Shown: positions 26,294-35,019, counted from the first letter of the stretch. The stretch: 64,000 nt of DNA from JBBTRP01 sp038065125 (GCA_038065125.1 JBBTRP010000006.1:23633-87632), one strand, 5' to 3'. Numbers and translations: made by a program. The notes: generated by a model not told the origin, from the sequence alone.

Positions 26294-27292
26294 ATGGGAC
26301 GCACCTTTCAAAAAGTGCTCGTTACGGGCGCGAGTGGTTCTGGTGGAAGTTATCTCGTTGACTACATAGCAGCGAATCATCCCCATGTTGAAATTCACGG
26401 CGCTACGCGTTGGCACAGCACGACTACAGGAGCCAACCTTTCACGCTCGCGCGACAAGGTCAAACTCCACGAGTGTGATTTGTGTGATTTAAGTTCCGTC
26501 GTCCGAGTGCTCAGCGAGGTCAAGCCAGACGCGATTTTTCATCTTGCAGCATACGCAAACGTCCGAGCATCGTTTCAAACTCCGCTCACGGTCATTGAGA
26601 ACAATGTGATGGGAACGGCAAACCTCCTCGAGGCTATGCGCCTAACGGGGTGTGATGCGGTACTGCAACTGGCCAGTACGTCAGAAGTGTACGGACAGGT
26701 TGACCCCAGTGACGTACCCATTAAGGAAGACTGTCCAATCCGGCCCTCGAGCCCCTATGCAGTCTCGAAAACGACACAAGATTTGCTTGGTGGAGTGTAT
26801 TTTAGAAGTTACGGTATGAAGATTGTACGTACACGGATGTTTGCGTACATCAATCCGCGAAGAGAAGATCTATTCGCGACCTCTTTTGCAAAACAAGTCG
26901 CACTTATCGAGACCGGGATGCAGACAGAACTTTTGCATGGCAACCTGGACTCGACCCGAACCCTTCTTGACGTACGTGATGCGATGGAATCTTACTGGGT
27001 TGCGACATCGCTTTGCGAGTTCGGCGAGATATACAATATCGGCGGGGAGACCGTGATTACGGTCGGGGAGTTTTTAGAGCTCCTAAAGAAAAACTCTACC
27101 GTTACCATACAGTCGCGCGTCAATCCAGACCTTCTCAGACCATCGGATGTGACCTTGCAAATACCCGATACATCGAAGTTTTTTAAGGCTACCGGATGGC
27201 GCCCTAAGTACTCCTTTGAGGAGAGCGTGCTTTTTCTTTTAAATTACTGGCGCGAGCGCATTCGTGCGGGTAATCTAACAAAATTGATATGA
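26294..27292 (+). CDS. GDP-sugar SDR of the GMD/RMD branch
   Basis: The 332-residue protein has VLVTGASGSGGSYLVDYI, FHLAAYANVRASFQTP, LASTSEVYG and SPYAVSKTTQDLL (YxxxK). The stretch ending in DLLRPSDVTLQIPDTSKF is typical of GDP-mannose 4,6-dehydratases and GDP-4-keto-6-deoxymannose reductases. A second 4,6-dehydratase, a reductase (Rmd-like) or a C4 epimerase are all compatible. It stands 4 bases downstream of the previous SDR and overlaps the next glycosyltransferase, so these four genes are one transcript. Confidence 0.75.
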   Translation: MGRTFQKVLVTGASGSGGSYLVDYIAANHPHVEIHGATRWHSTTTGANLSRSRDKVKLHECDLCDLSSVVRVLSEVKPDAIFHLAAYANVRASFQTPLTVIENNVMGTANLLEAMRLTGCDAVLQLASTSEVYGQVDPSDVPIKEDCPIRPSSPYAVSKTTQDLLGGVYFRSYGMKIVRTRMFAYINPRREDLFATSFAKQVALIETGMQTELLHGNLDSTRTLLDVRDAMESYWVATSLCEFGEIYNIGGETVITVGEFLELLKKNSTVTIQSRVNPDLLRPSDVTLQIPDTSKFFKATGWRPKYSFEESVLFLLNYWRERIRAGNLTKLI

Positions 27293-27999
27293 AAGTCAGC
27301 TTATTCATACCGACACTAAATGAGATTGAGGGCGTCAAGGCGATCATGCCGCGCGTTAAGCGCGAGTGGTTCGATGAAGTTATTATTGTGGACGGAAATT
27401 CAACGGACGGGACACGGGAGTATCTTGAATCTCTCGGGTATAGTGTATTGTCCCAAACAGTTCCGAACCTGATGGGCGCATGGTGGCAGGGATTCCAGGC
27501 TGCAACAGGAGATGTGATTGTTCTCTTCAGTCCGGATGGAAACTCTATTCCAGAGCTCCTTCCAGCACTCATTAAAAAAATGCGGGAGGGCTATGATATG
27601 GTGACCGTTTCCCGCTATAAAGATGACGCAAAAAGCGAAGATGACGATTTACTAAGCAAGCTTGGTAACGGTTTTTTTACGGGTATGATTAATTTGCTTT
27701 TCCGTTCACATTATACCGACGTTCTTGTCATCTTTCGGGGATTCAAAAAAGAGTTACTTACGTCTTTCCATCTTACTAAAGATTCCGGAGCTCAGTTCAA
27801 CCCAACGAGGTTAGGAATTTATGAGCTTTTTCTATGTATCGGCTGCGCAAAACAGAAAAAAAGGGTTGCTGAAATTGCTGGTGATGAGTTGCACAATATT
27901 GGACGAAATGAAAGTAGGGCGTTTAAAAATAATTATGCAAAAATCGCTGCCGCGTTCACCATGCTGTACCATATTGTGAGGGAACGGATTTCTTCTTGA
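27289..27999 (+). CDS. Glycosyltransferase family 2, DPM1-like
   Basis: The 236-residue protein starts MKVSLFIPTLNEIEGV and has IIVDGNSTDGTREYL and LFSPDGNSIPELLPAL, with SPDGN in the DxD position, resembling dolichyl/polyprenyl-phosphate sugar synthases. The single-domain size fits such enzymes. It could make a lipid-linked monosaccharide for the GT-C proteins or extend the repeat unit. It overlaps the preceding SDR by 4 bases and ends 49 bases before a convergent gene; no terminator hairpin is seen between them. Confidence 0.75.
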   Translation: MKVSLFIPTLNEIEGVKAIMPRVKREWFDEVIIVDGNSTDGTREYLESLGYSVLSQTVPNLMGAWWQGFQAATGDVIVLFSPDGNSIPELLPALIKKMREGYDMVTVSRYKDDAKSEDDDLLSKLGNGFFTGMINLLFRSHYTDVLVIFRGFKKELLTSFHLTKDSGAQFNPTRLGIYELFLCIGCAKQKKRVAEIAGDELHNIGRNESRAFKNNYAKIAAAFTMLYHIVRERISS

Positions 28000-28048
28000 T
28001 TCGAACCATTTTTTTTGTATTCAGATATTTTTTACTCATGCAAATTGA

Positions 28049-29032
28049 CTAAGCAATCCTATTGCGCGGCGGTCCGCCTTCCAGTGTTCTTTTGACGTTT
28101 GTCGAAGCTTTTTTTCGCATTTCCTCCCACGACTGCTTAGAATAGTATGCGGAATGAGGAGTGATGATAATTCTGTCATGATAGGCAGATGACTCATTAG
28201 TCCACATGCGAAGAAGTTTATCAGAAAAATTCGGCGGCTCCTGCGGAAGAACATCAAAACCAACTCCTGCCAAGGTTCCGTTTTCAAGTGCGACGGCAAT
28301 ACTATCAAGACTTGCAATAACTTTACCTCGGGCGGTGTTAATAAGAATGGATCCATGGTTGAGTCGTGAGAGGATTTTCTCGTCGATCATACCCAGTGTC
28401 TCATCTGAGAGCGGGCAATGAATAGAAATGATAGTCGAAGAAGAAATAAGATCGCTGAGAGAATCGTATCGGACCATGTTTAGTATTTTCTCATAGCCTG
28501 GGGAGATAAAAGGGTCGTAGCAGCCGATCTGCATACCGAATGCACTCATCCGTAGAGCTACAGCAGAGCCAATCCTGCCAGCGCCTATGATCCCAAGGCG
28601 GTGTTCGTTGAGGCGTCGTATGTCGGGTAAAGAGTTTTGGCTCCAGGCATGCGGCCCTTTTTTTGAAAAACGATCGTATTCAAGGATTTTTCTGGTTAAC
28701 GTGAGTATCATCGCGCAGGCGGTATCGGCAACTTCGTGTACACCATAGTCCGGTGTGTTGCACGTGATTATTCCCTTCGTGCTGGCATAGGTGTGGTCGA
28801 TATTGTCAAATCCCACGCCATATCGCTGGATGATTTTGCACTTTTTCAGTCTGTCGATCGTCCGAGCAGACACACGCGCGCCCCAGACAAGCAGGGCGTC
28901 TGCATCCGCAACTGCCTCTCCAAATAGAGACTCATCGCCTTTATTTAAGCATATGACCTCATACTCCTCGCCAAGGGTAGCCGTTTCAATATCGGGATTG
29001 ACTACGTAGTCAGTTATCACGATTTTTTTCAT
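28049..29032 (-). CDS. D-2-hydroxyacid dehydrogenase (NAD-dependent, CtBP/SerA-like)
   Basis: The 327-residue protein has RYGVGFDNIDH, the NAD motif GIIGAGRIGSAVA about residue 147, NTARGKVI with the catalytic Arg, DVLPQEPP with the Glu and TPHSAYYS with the His, so the full active-site set is present. Enzymes of this kind interconvert 2-ketoacids and D-2-hydroxyacids, or oxidise phosphoglycerate or phosphorylated sugar acids. It is paired with a DJ-1/PfpI protein by a 4-base overlap, and both run leftwards away from the E1 alpha/beta genes. The substrate is unknown. Confidence 0.85.
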   Translation of the reverse strand: MKKIVITDYVVNPDIETATLGEEYEVICLNKGDESLFGEAVADADALLVWGARVSARTIDRLKKCKIIQRYGVGFDNIDHTYASTKGIITCNTPDYGVHEVADTACAMILTLTRKILEYDRFSKKGPHAWSQNSLPDIRRLNEHRLGIIGAGRIGSAVALRMSAFGMQIGCYDPFISPGYEKILNMVRYDSLSDLISSSTIISIHCPLSDETLGMIDEKILSRLNHGSILINTARGKVIASLDSIAVALENGTLAGVGFDVLPQEPPNFSDKLLRMWTNESSAYHDRIIITPHSAYYSKQSWEEMRKKASTNVKRTLEGGPPRNRIA

Positions 29033-29565
29033 ATCCCGCCGCCGAGAACCCGCAGGACGGCCACCATGAAAGCCGCCGTATCGCGAGGATGACGTGATGT
29101 AATTAGTGAGCCATCGATTATGGCCGGAGCATCTTCATAAAGCGCGCCGGCATTTAATAGATCTATTGCAATGGCTGGGTGACAGGTTGCTCGGCGTCCA
29201 TCGAGTATTCCCGCCGAAATCAATACCTGTGGTCCATGGCAAATGGCCGCAACCATTTTCCCCTCGTCATGCAGCGTTTTAATGAGCGAGAGTGCTTGCG
29301 GAATACGTCGGACCCTGTCGGGAGCCTCAAAGCCACCGGCAATAATTACGCCATCATAATCGGCGGGTTGAAGGTAGGCAATATCTGACTGTGAGGCGTA
29401 AAACTCGACAAGACGACTTGCCGGATAGCCCAGTCGCCCTACTGCCGGCAATCCATTCGGGGTGGCAATAATCGGCTCGTACCCAGCCTCTTTCAACCGA
29501 ATAATTGGATAGATAAGCTCCTCATCTTCAAAGCCATTTGCTGTAAGAAAGATGATTTTTTTCAT
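29029..29565 (-). CDS. DJ-1/PfpI-superfamily protein
   Basis: The 178-residue protein starts MKKIIFLTANGFEDEELIYP, where the Glu of FEDEE is the conserved active-site acid. VIIAGGFEAPD and AAICHGPQVLISAGIL about residue 107 carry the nucleophile elbow with Cys. Members include proteases, glyoxalases/deglycases and amidotransferase-like proteins; function cannot be set by sequence. It leads a two-gene leftward unit with the hydroxyacid dehydrogenase. Upstream to 29654 there is an 89-base divergent gap that contains AT-rich -10-like stretches in both directions but no clear promoter. Confidence 0.8.
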   Translation of the reverse strand: MKKIIFLTANGFEDEELIYPIIRLKEAGYEPIIATPNGLPAVGRLGYPASRLVEFYASQSDIAYLQPADYDGVIIAGGFEAPDRVRRIPQALSLIKTLHDEGKMVAAICHGPQVLISAGILDGRRATCHPAIAIDLLNAGALYEDAPAIIDGSLITSRHPRDTAAFMVAVLRVLGGGI

Positions 29566-29654
29566 AAAAGTAGCCGTATATTATTTTATGTGATGCTAAA
29601 TCGCTATTGAGGAAAGGTCAACTATTCGCTGGCGATAAGCGGTGATTTGACAGG

Positions 29655-30566
29655 ATGAACGATACGGTTACAGTATATCAGTATATGGAAAATTTTGTCA
29701 CAGGAATAAACACAGAGAACGCCACATCACAGTCGCTCGAGTGCTGGCGAAAAATGTGTGTTGCCCGGACCTTTGAACTGAATGTCAAAAAGGCTTTTGA
29801 TGCCAAAGCGATTCGCTGCCCCATTTATCTTTCTCTTGGACAGGAGTCAATCCCTGCAGCGGTCTCAACCCTCTATAAGAACCCGGCAATTTTTGCTCAA
29901 CACCGCGCGCATTCGACATATCTTTCATTCGGAGGAGATCCTGAAACACTCATTGATGAGCTGCTTCTTAAGCCAACCGGGTGTAGTGGAGGGATGGGGG
30001 GGTCAGCATCGATTCAGGACAAATCCATCTCAATGTTTGGCCATACGGGATTCATTGGAGATCAAATTCCCATATCGGTTGGTTTCGCGCTTGGAGCAGC
30101 ACGTAACGTGTTAACGATATTTGGAGACGCTGCAGCAGAGGAGGATTATGCGGCATCATCAATCGGGTATGCTGCGCATAAGAAGCTTCCGATTCTTTTT
30201 GTGTGCGAGGATAATAATCTGTCCATCTTAACAGAAGTAAAGGTTCGCAGGAGCTGGAAAATTGTGGATGTCGCTCGAGCGATGGGTGTTGCAGCCGAAG
30301 ACATATCGGATGATCCGTGGGAAATCATGCAGTCGGTGAGCGAGATGATCGGCCACCTCCCGGCACTTCTCAACATTCATACCATTAGACATCTATGGCA
30401 TTCAGGTACCGGTATTGATGGCGCTCCCGCCTATGATCGTTTCCTTCTCACGCGTGAAAAATTATCTTCCATGGGTTTGTCATCCGAAGTGGCAGCCATA
30501 GAAGACGAAGCCGCGAAACGCATGGAGAATCTGTGGCAAACAAAAGTGTATCAACGAGTGAGCTAA
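29655..30566 (+). CDS. Thiamine-diphosphate-dependent dehydrogenase E1 component, alpha subunit-like
   Basis: The 303-residue protein resembles the E1-alpha subunit of 2-ketoacid dehydrogenases: SLGQESIPAAVS, QHRAHSTYLSFGGD (83-95), and the ThDP/Mg motif beginning GDAAAEED (157) and closing with EDNN (185-188). PDH E1-alpha has about 360 residues, so this one is short. With its partner at 30589 it would form a heterodimeric or heterotetrameric ThDP enzyme. No E2 (lipoyl) or E3 gene is in the window, so a classical dehydrogenase complex is unlikely locally; an acyl- or ketol-transfer to a sugar or acid is an open possibility. Confidence 0.8.
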   Translation: MNDTVTVYQYMENFVTGINTENATSQSLECWRKMCVARTFELNVKKAFDAKAIRCPIYLSLGQESIPAAVSTLYKNPAIFAQHRAHSTYLSFGGDPETLIDELLLKPTGCSGGMGGSASIQDKSISMFGHTGFIGDQIPISVGFALGAARNVLTIFGDAAAEEDYAASSIGYAAHKKLPILFVCEDNNLSILTEVKVRRSWKIVDVARAMGVAAEDISDDPWEIMQSVSEMIGHLPALLNIHTIRHLWHSGTGIDGAPAYDRFLLTREKLSSMGLSSEVAAIEDEAAKRMENLWQTKVYQRVS

Positions 30567-30588
30567 TCAAGAAACAAGTTACGCATTC

Positions 30589-31497
30589 ATGACGGTAGCA
30601 GAAACAATCAGTGAGCTTACGAGGGAGCATCTCCAAAAGAATAATGGCCTTGCCCTGGGGCAGTGTCTCACCGCGGTAGGCTGGGTCGGTGGAACTGTGC
30701 CGCAGATGCGAGAGGAGGATGGCCTTGTCGAGCTACCGGCGACAGATGTTGCCGGAAGTGGCTTTGCGGTTGGCGTTGCACTTGCTGGTAGACGCCCGAT
30801 ATATATCGTTCGGTATCAGGGATTCCAGTGGTATAACGCAGTCTCTGTAGTTAATTATGCCGCTAAATCAAAGCACATTTGGGGGAGGCCGTGCCCGGTA
30901 TTTGTTCGATCGATCGCTATGGACGGGGGTATAGGACCGGTAGCAAGTGGTAGCCACCATAGCATGTTCACACGCATGCCGGGTATACCCGTTGTCGCGC
31001 CGATGACTCCGAACGAGTATCGGGCAATTTGGCATCATTTTCTCTCGCACGATGACCCGATGTACGTGAGTGAGCACAGACGAAGCTTTTCGATTGACTA
31101 CGAGATGCAAGACAGTATAGGAGAGGCAGATGTAACCCTATTTGCCATTTCATCAACGAGACTCAATGCACTCCAGGCAAAAAAAATACTTGAAGAGCAG
31201 CATATTCCTTGTAACATTATTCATCTACTCTGGCTGAAGCCATTCATCGTTGAACAACGCATGCTCTCTGCACTAAACCTCTCGCGGTTTGGCGGATTGG
31301 TGATTGATGGAGATTTTGAAAACGGTGTACTTAAACATGTCGCTTATGACCTTATGCGTAGTTCAAAAGCTGAGATCGAGGTTCTCGGTCTTGAAGATCG
31401 CGTAGCGGGTTTTGCACCCGAGCTTGATAACCTTCCTCCTTCGCCTGATCGAATAGTGGCAAAGGTTATCGATATTATAAACAAGAAGCGGGCATGA
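30589..31497 (+). CDS. Thiamine-diphosphate-dependent dehydrogenase E1 component, beta subunit-like
   Basis: The 302-residue protein aligns with E1-beta/transketolase C halves: GSGFAVGVALAGRRPIYI, NYAAKSKHIWG and GSHHSMF, with the active-site His region kept. At the place where E1-beta has the ThDP-activating Glu (PISEAG) the sequence is PATDVAG, so Asp53 replaces Glu. Another usually conserved Glu (LGED) is Gln25 (LGQC). These changes suggest altered chemistry or a specialised branch. It begins 22 bases after the alpha gene and overlaps the cupin gene by 4 bases. Confidence 0.78.
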   Translation: MTVAETISELTREHLQKNNGLALGQCLTAVGWVGGTVPQMREEDGLVELPATDVAGSGFAVGVALAGRRPIYIVRYQGFQWYNAVSVVNYAAKSKHIWGRPCPVFVRSIAMDGGIGPVASGSHHSMFTRMPGIPVVAPMTPNEYRAIWHHFLSHDDPMYVSEHRRSFSIDYEMQDSIGEADVTLFAISSTRLNALQAKKILEEQHIPCNIIHLLWLKPFIVEQRMLSALNLSRFGGLVIDGDFENGVLKHVAYDLMRSSKAEIEVLGLEDRVAGFAPELDNLPPSPDRIVAKVIDIINKKRA

Positions 31498-32243
31498 TCA
31501 TTTCCATTATTCCGACCAAGGAAGACATTGAGGCGATTGCTGACCTTCCTCACGACCCGTCAATTGAGGAAGATGATCTATTTGACTACTCAAGCGTTGT
31601 TATAGACAAGCCGTGGGGGTTTGAGTATTCGATTTATAAAAATGATATGCTCGATGTATGGCTTCTGCGACTGGAGTCCAGCCAGCAGACATCACTGCAC
31701 TGCCACCCGGGCAAGGATACGTCGCTTATTGCGCTCTCGGGTAGACTTTCGGTATCAACTCTTACCTCGACACACTGCATTTCATCCGGAGACACCCTAC
31801 GTATTGCCCGCGGCGCATTCCACTCCACACTCTGTCTCTCAAATGGTGGTGCGCTAGTGTTGGAGTGTGAAACTCCCGCGAATAAAAAAAACCTTGTGAG
31901 GTATAACGATCGGTATGGTAGGCGCGGTAAACGGTATGAAAGTGGACATTTTGTACAACCGAGAAACGCTGCTCTCCATCCATGTTTTTACTCGTCGGCG
32001 ATGGATGATATTCACCAGTTCGGCGACTGGAGATGCAAACGTGTTGTTTTGTCTGACTCGCAAGCGAAAGACGCGATTCTTGACAGTGTTTCCGAGGGGA
32101 GCGCACTTATTTTGCAAGGAAGTATTTATTGCGGCAAGAGTCGCGATGTGAATTCGCCTGGCAGCGTTGTAATCCTCAATCAGCTCAAAGATGGGTACTC
32201 CTTGGCAGGTTCGACCTGCGACCTGCTCCTTCTCTATCGCTAA
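31494..32243 (+). CDS. Double-cupin protein, mannose-6-phosphate-isomerase-like
   Basis: The 249-residue protein contains KPWGFEYSIYKND (about residue 40), a sequence common to type II phosphomannose isomerase cupins, and TSLHCHPGKDTSLIALSG with metal-binding His residues. A weaker second jelly roll fills the C-terminal half (DSVSEGSALILQGSIYCGK). Such cupins isomerise or bind phosphorylated sugars. It sits inside the E1/HAD transcript (4-base overlap at the start, one base to the next gene), suggesting a shared pathway on a sugar or ketoacid. Function remains unassigned. Confidence 0.6.
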   Translation: MIISIIPTKEDIEAIADLPHDPSIEEDDLFDYSSVVIDKPWGFEYSIYKNDMLDVWLLRLESSQQTSLHCHPGKDTSLIALSGRLSVSTLTSTHCISSGDTLRIARGAFHSTLCLSNGGALVLECETPANKKNLVRYNDRYGRRGKRYESGHFVQPRNAALHPCFYSSAMDDIHQFGDWRCKRVVLSDSQAKDAILDSVSEGSALILQGSIYCGKSRDVNSPGSVVILNQLKDGYSLAGSTCDLLLLYR

Positions 32244-32244
32244 T

Positions 32245-32940
32245 ATGCCTCGGCGTTACGAAAGTCGTAATTTTCAATCTATTCTCTTTGACTTTGACGG
32301 AGTGCTTGGCGACACGATGGAAGATCACTTCCGAGCATGGAGATCCGCCCTGGCCTTTGTTGGTATCATCCTCAAGCGAGAAGCTTTTTTTCCGCTTGAG
32401 GGAATGAGTGTATATGATACCGTTGAGCACTTTTGCAAACTTTTTAACATTCCGGCCTCTCGCGCAGACGAGATATTAAACAAGAAGATCGAGCACTATC
32501 TCAAACACCACTCATTTGTATTCTTTCCTTTTGTTGAGGAGTTCATAGATTCTCTTCGGCTGAAAAACATATCCTTTGCTTTGGTGACTGCGGGTATGCG
32601 AAACCGTCTTAACGCAACCGTGCCGTTGGATTTCTTGGCGAAGTTCCCCGTTATTATTACTGGTGAGCGGGGTGTACGCATGAAACCATGTCCCGACCCA
32701 TACTTGGCGGCAGCCCAAGAGCTTGGGGTCGATCCCCGTGAATCAATCGTTGTGGAAAATGCGCCACTCGGAGTGCAGGCCGCAAAAGCCGCCGGTTGTT
32801 TTTGCATAGCCCTCGAAACCAGTGTATCAAAGGAGTATCTCACTCAGGCAGATGAAACATACCCATCATTTCTCGATATGCAAAAATCTTTAGCAATCCA
32901 AAACCTTACTATTAGTACCATATGCCTACAAAAAAAATAG
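32245..32940 (+). CDS. HAD-superfamily hydrolase, beta-phosphoglucomutase-like
   Basis: From ATG 32245 the protein has 231 residues. Motif I is ILFDFDGVLGDT, and VTAGMRNRL (motif II), KPCPDPYLAAAQELG (motif III Lys) and VVENAPLGVQAAKAAG (motif IV) follow in the order of the phosphoglucomutase-like subfamily with a helical cap between. It is a phosphatase or phosphomutase for a small phosphorylated sugar. It follows the double-cupin gene by one base (TAATATG) and overlaps the following SDR by 19 bases. Confidence 0.78.
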   Translation: MPRRYESRNFQSILFDFDGVLGDTMEDHFRAWRSALAFVGIILKREAFFPLEGMSVYDTVEHFCKLFNIPASRADEILNKKIEHYLKHHSFVFFPFVEEFIDSLRLKNISFALVTAGMRNRLNATVPLDFLAKFPVIITGERGVRMKPCPDPYLAAAQELGVDPRESIVVENAPLGVQAAKAAGCFCIALETSVSKEYLTQADETYPSFLDMQKSLAIQNLTISTICLQKK

Positions 32941-33875
32941 TTATCACGGGCGCAGACGGGTTCATAGGTCGAAACCTCTTCGACTTTTTTGCATCACATA
33001 AGGAGTATGATGTTTGGGGGACGTATCACCTCAAAAAATCATTCGATCATCCTAATCTTATTCAGGCTGATTTGATGCGTCGTGAGGATGTATCACGCAT
33101 CTGTACGGGCGCAGACATCATTGTCCACGCCGCAGCAGTTACCTCCGGGGCGAAGAATATAGTATCGCGACCCTATATTTATGTGACAGACAATACAATC
33201 ATGAACACCCTCCTGTTTCAGGAGGTATATGACAGATCAATTTCACGATTCATTTTTTTTAGTTGCTCCGTAATGTACCCGATGGATCGTACTGTTCCCG
33301 TGAAGGAAGAAGACGTCGATCTTGAGAACGGCATCCATCGAGCGTACTTCGGCGGTGCTTGGATGAAGGTGTACGCAGAAAAAATTTGTGAGTTTTATTC
33401 GCGATTAGGACGCACGTCGTTTACGGTGATTCGACATTCGAACATCTACGGCCCTCATGACACTTTTGACCAAGATAAAGCGCATGTGTTTGCCGCAACG
33501 ATTCTTAAAGTGATGAACGGCAAGGACTCAATCACCGTGTGGGGAGACGGGTCGGAGCGGCGAGATCTTCTCTATATCGACGACCTCATTCGTTTCGTCG
33601 GTCTTGCTCTCGCAAAACAGAAATCTCCGTATGAGCTAGTTAATGTCGGGGTTGGCCGCGCAGTGTCAGTTGCAGAGCTCGTATCAAGAATTGTCACACA
33701 TTCCGGCAAGAAACTACAGATACATTTTGATCCATCGAAACCGACAATTCCGAGCAGGCTCGCGCTTGATTACTCAAAAGCCCGCGAGCTGTTCAATTGG
33801 GAGCCAAGCACAACACTGGATGATGGCATTAAAAAAACTCTTGACTGGTACGGTCGTCAGTCTTTGGCGACCTGA
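32922..33875 (+). CDS. GDP-fucose-synthetase-like SDR with an altered catalytic Tyr site
   Basis: The 317-residue protein has IVITGADGFIGRNLFDFF and FFSCSVMYP, the SCxxxYP signature of GDP-L-fucose synthetase-like enzymes, plus IRHSNIYGPHDTFD and WGDGSERRDLLYIDD. The usual YxxxK is not recognisable: residues 142-149 read YFGGAWMK, so Lys149 is kept but the residue four before it is Gly145. Either Tyr142 takes over or the reaction differs. The neighbouring convergent SDR has a similar FGGWAK. Its 3' end overlaps that gene by 19 bases. Confidence 0.68.
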   Translation: MPTKKIVITGADGFIGRNLFDFFASHKEYDVWGTYHLKKSFDHPNLIQADLMRREDVSRICTGADIIVHAAAVTSGAKNIVSRPYIYVTDNTIMNTLLFQEVYDRSISRFIFFSCSVMYPMDRTVPVKEEDVDLENGIHRAYFGGAWMKVYAEKICEFYSRLGRTSFTVIRHSNIYGPHDTFDQDKAHVFAATILKVMNGKDSITVWGDGSERRDLLYIDDLIRFVGLALAKQKSPYELVNVGVGRAVSVAELVSRIVTHSGKKLQIHFDPSKPTIPSRLALDYSKARELFNWEPSTTLDDGIKKTLDWYGRQSLAT

Positions 33876-34861
33876 ACCGAATCACGAAAGACATTATATT
33901 TTGTGTCAGACGCGGTACGGTGAGCAAGAAACCATTTGACGGTTTCGCGGATTCCGTCCTCAAGCGCAACGCGGGGTGCGTAGCCGATGGATTTTGCACG
34001 CTCTATATCCATAATTCGGATTGCGTCGCCGCTCTTTTTTGAACTATCCCACACAACGTTTGGCGGCTGTGGAAATGCTGCGCAGATTGCGTCGACGAGC
34101 TGTCGAATACTCACTCCTGTTCCCGAGCCAAGGTTGATCGGACGACCATCCGCATGTTCCATTGCAAGGAGCATTCCATGCGCGACGTCTTGCGAATGGA
34201 CAAAGTCACGGATTTCCGAACCGTCGCCCCAGACAGTGAGCGGGTTTTCGCCATCCGCAATTCTTCGAATGAGCGAAGGGATCACCATGGCATTAGCTGG
34301 GTCAAAATTATCAAAAGGCCCATAGGTGTTTGCCGGGCGAACGATCGCGATTTTCGTCCAGCCATATTCGATCGCGTACGCTTCTGCCTGCAACTCTCCC
34401 ATGCGCTTTGCCCATCCGCCGAACCAGTCGAGCCTCGAGGGCATTGTCTTCCAAACATCATCTTCAAAAAACCGCTGAGCAGGTCCATAGACGCCGAGGG
34501 TGCTTGTGTAGAGATAACGCTTTACACCAGAGACTCGTGCAGCTTCCATCATGTTGGTGTTGAATAAGATGCCGGGCACGAAAATACTCGCGGGACGCGA
34601 CAGTGTCGTGCCGGCGCCGACTTTTATTCCGGCGAGATGGAAGACGAACTCAATTCCCTCACACGCCTTTAGACAGTTCTGATACTGCATGAGGTTCAGC
34701 TTGATGCATTCGACGCCCTCGGGCATTCCCTTCTGCTCATCAAGCGAAACGACGCGGACGCGTGCACCTAGGTCAACTAATTGAGAGACGAGCTGTCTTC
34801 CAATCATTCCAGTGCCGCCAGTTACAAGAATACTCTTGTTCAAATAGATACTTTTGTCCAT
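33857..34861 (-). CDS. NAD-dependent epimerase, GDP-fucose-synthetase-like SDR
   Basis: From the ATG at 34861 the protein has 334 residues and begins MDKSIYLNKSILVTGGTGMIG. The catalytic region is TSTLGVYG and then DWFGGWAKRMGELQ, where Lys152 is present but the position four before is Gly148 rather than Tyr. VRPANTYGPFDNFDP and WGDGSEIRDFVHSQDV are shared with the gene at 32922. A GTG at 34888 could add nine residues. A short -10-like AATAGT lies 6 bases before the ATG. Substrate unknown. Confidence 0.68.
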   Translation of the reverse strand: MDKSIYLNKSILVTGGTGMIGRQLVSQLVDLGARVRVVSLDEQKGMPEGVECIKLNLMQYQNCLKACEGIEFVFHLAGIKVGAGTTLSRPASIFVPGILFNTNMMEAARVSGVKRYLYTSTLGVYGPAQRFFEDDVWKTMPSRLDWFGGWAKRMGELQAEAYAIEYGWTKIAIVRPANTYGPFDNFDPANAMVIPSLIRRIADGENPLTVWGDGSEIRDFVHSQDVAHGMLLAMEHADGRPINLGSGTGVSIRQLVDAICAAFPQPPNVVWDSSKKSGDAIRIMDIERAKSIGYAPRVALEDGIRETVKWFLAHRTASDTKYNVFRDSVQVAKD

Positions 34862-34958
34862 GTGCTTACTATTTTTGTGATGTTTCACTAGTCTATCAGT
34901 CTACCTTAATCTGGACAAGGAGCCCGAGACTGTCTCCATGATTGAGGAGTGAGTGGGG

Positions 34959-34987
34959 TTGACAAGAATAAAAAAGTTGCATATAAC
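34959..34987 (+). promoter_or_regulatory. Strong sigma-70 promoter of the NUDIX-YdcF-like gene
   Basis: TTGACA (34959-34964) and TATAAC (34982-34987) are spaced by exactly 17 bases, the best promoter match in the window. The start should lie near 34994. The leader contains AAGGAGG at 35006-35012, 7 bases before the ATG, also the best ribosome-binding site in the window. Confidence 0.8.
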
Positions 34988-35019
34988 GTGGAAGCAAAGG
35001 TATAGAAGGAGGAACAATC

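Noticed and set aside
28000..28048. Bidirectional terminator between convergent genes
   Set aside because: The gap is T-rich on the plus strand but I find no stable hairpin before the T-run.
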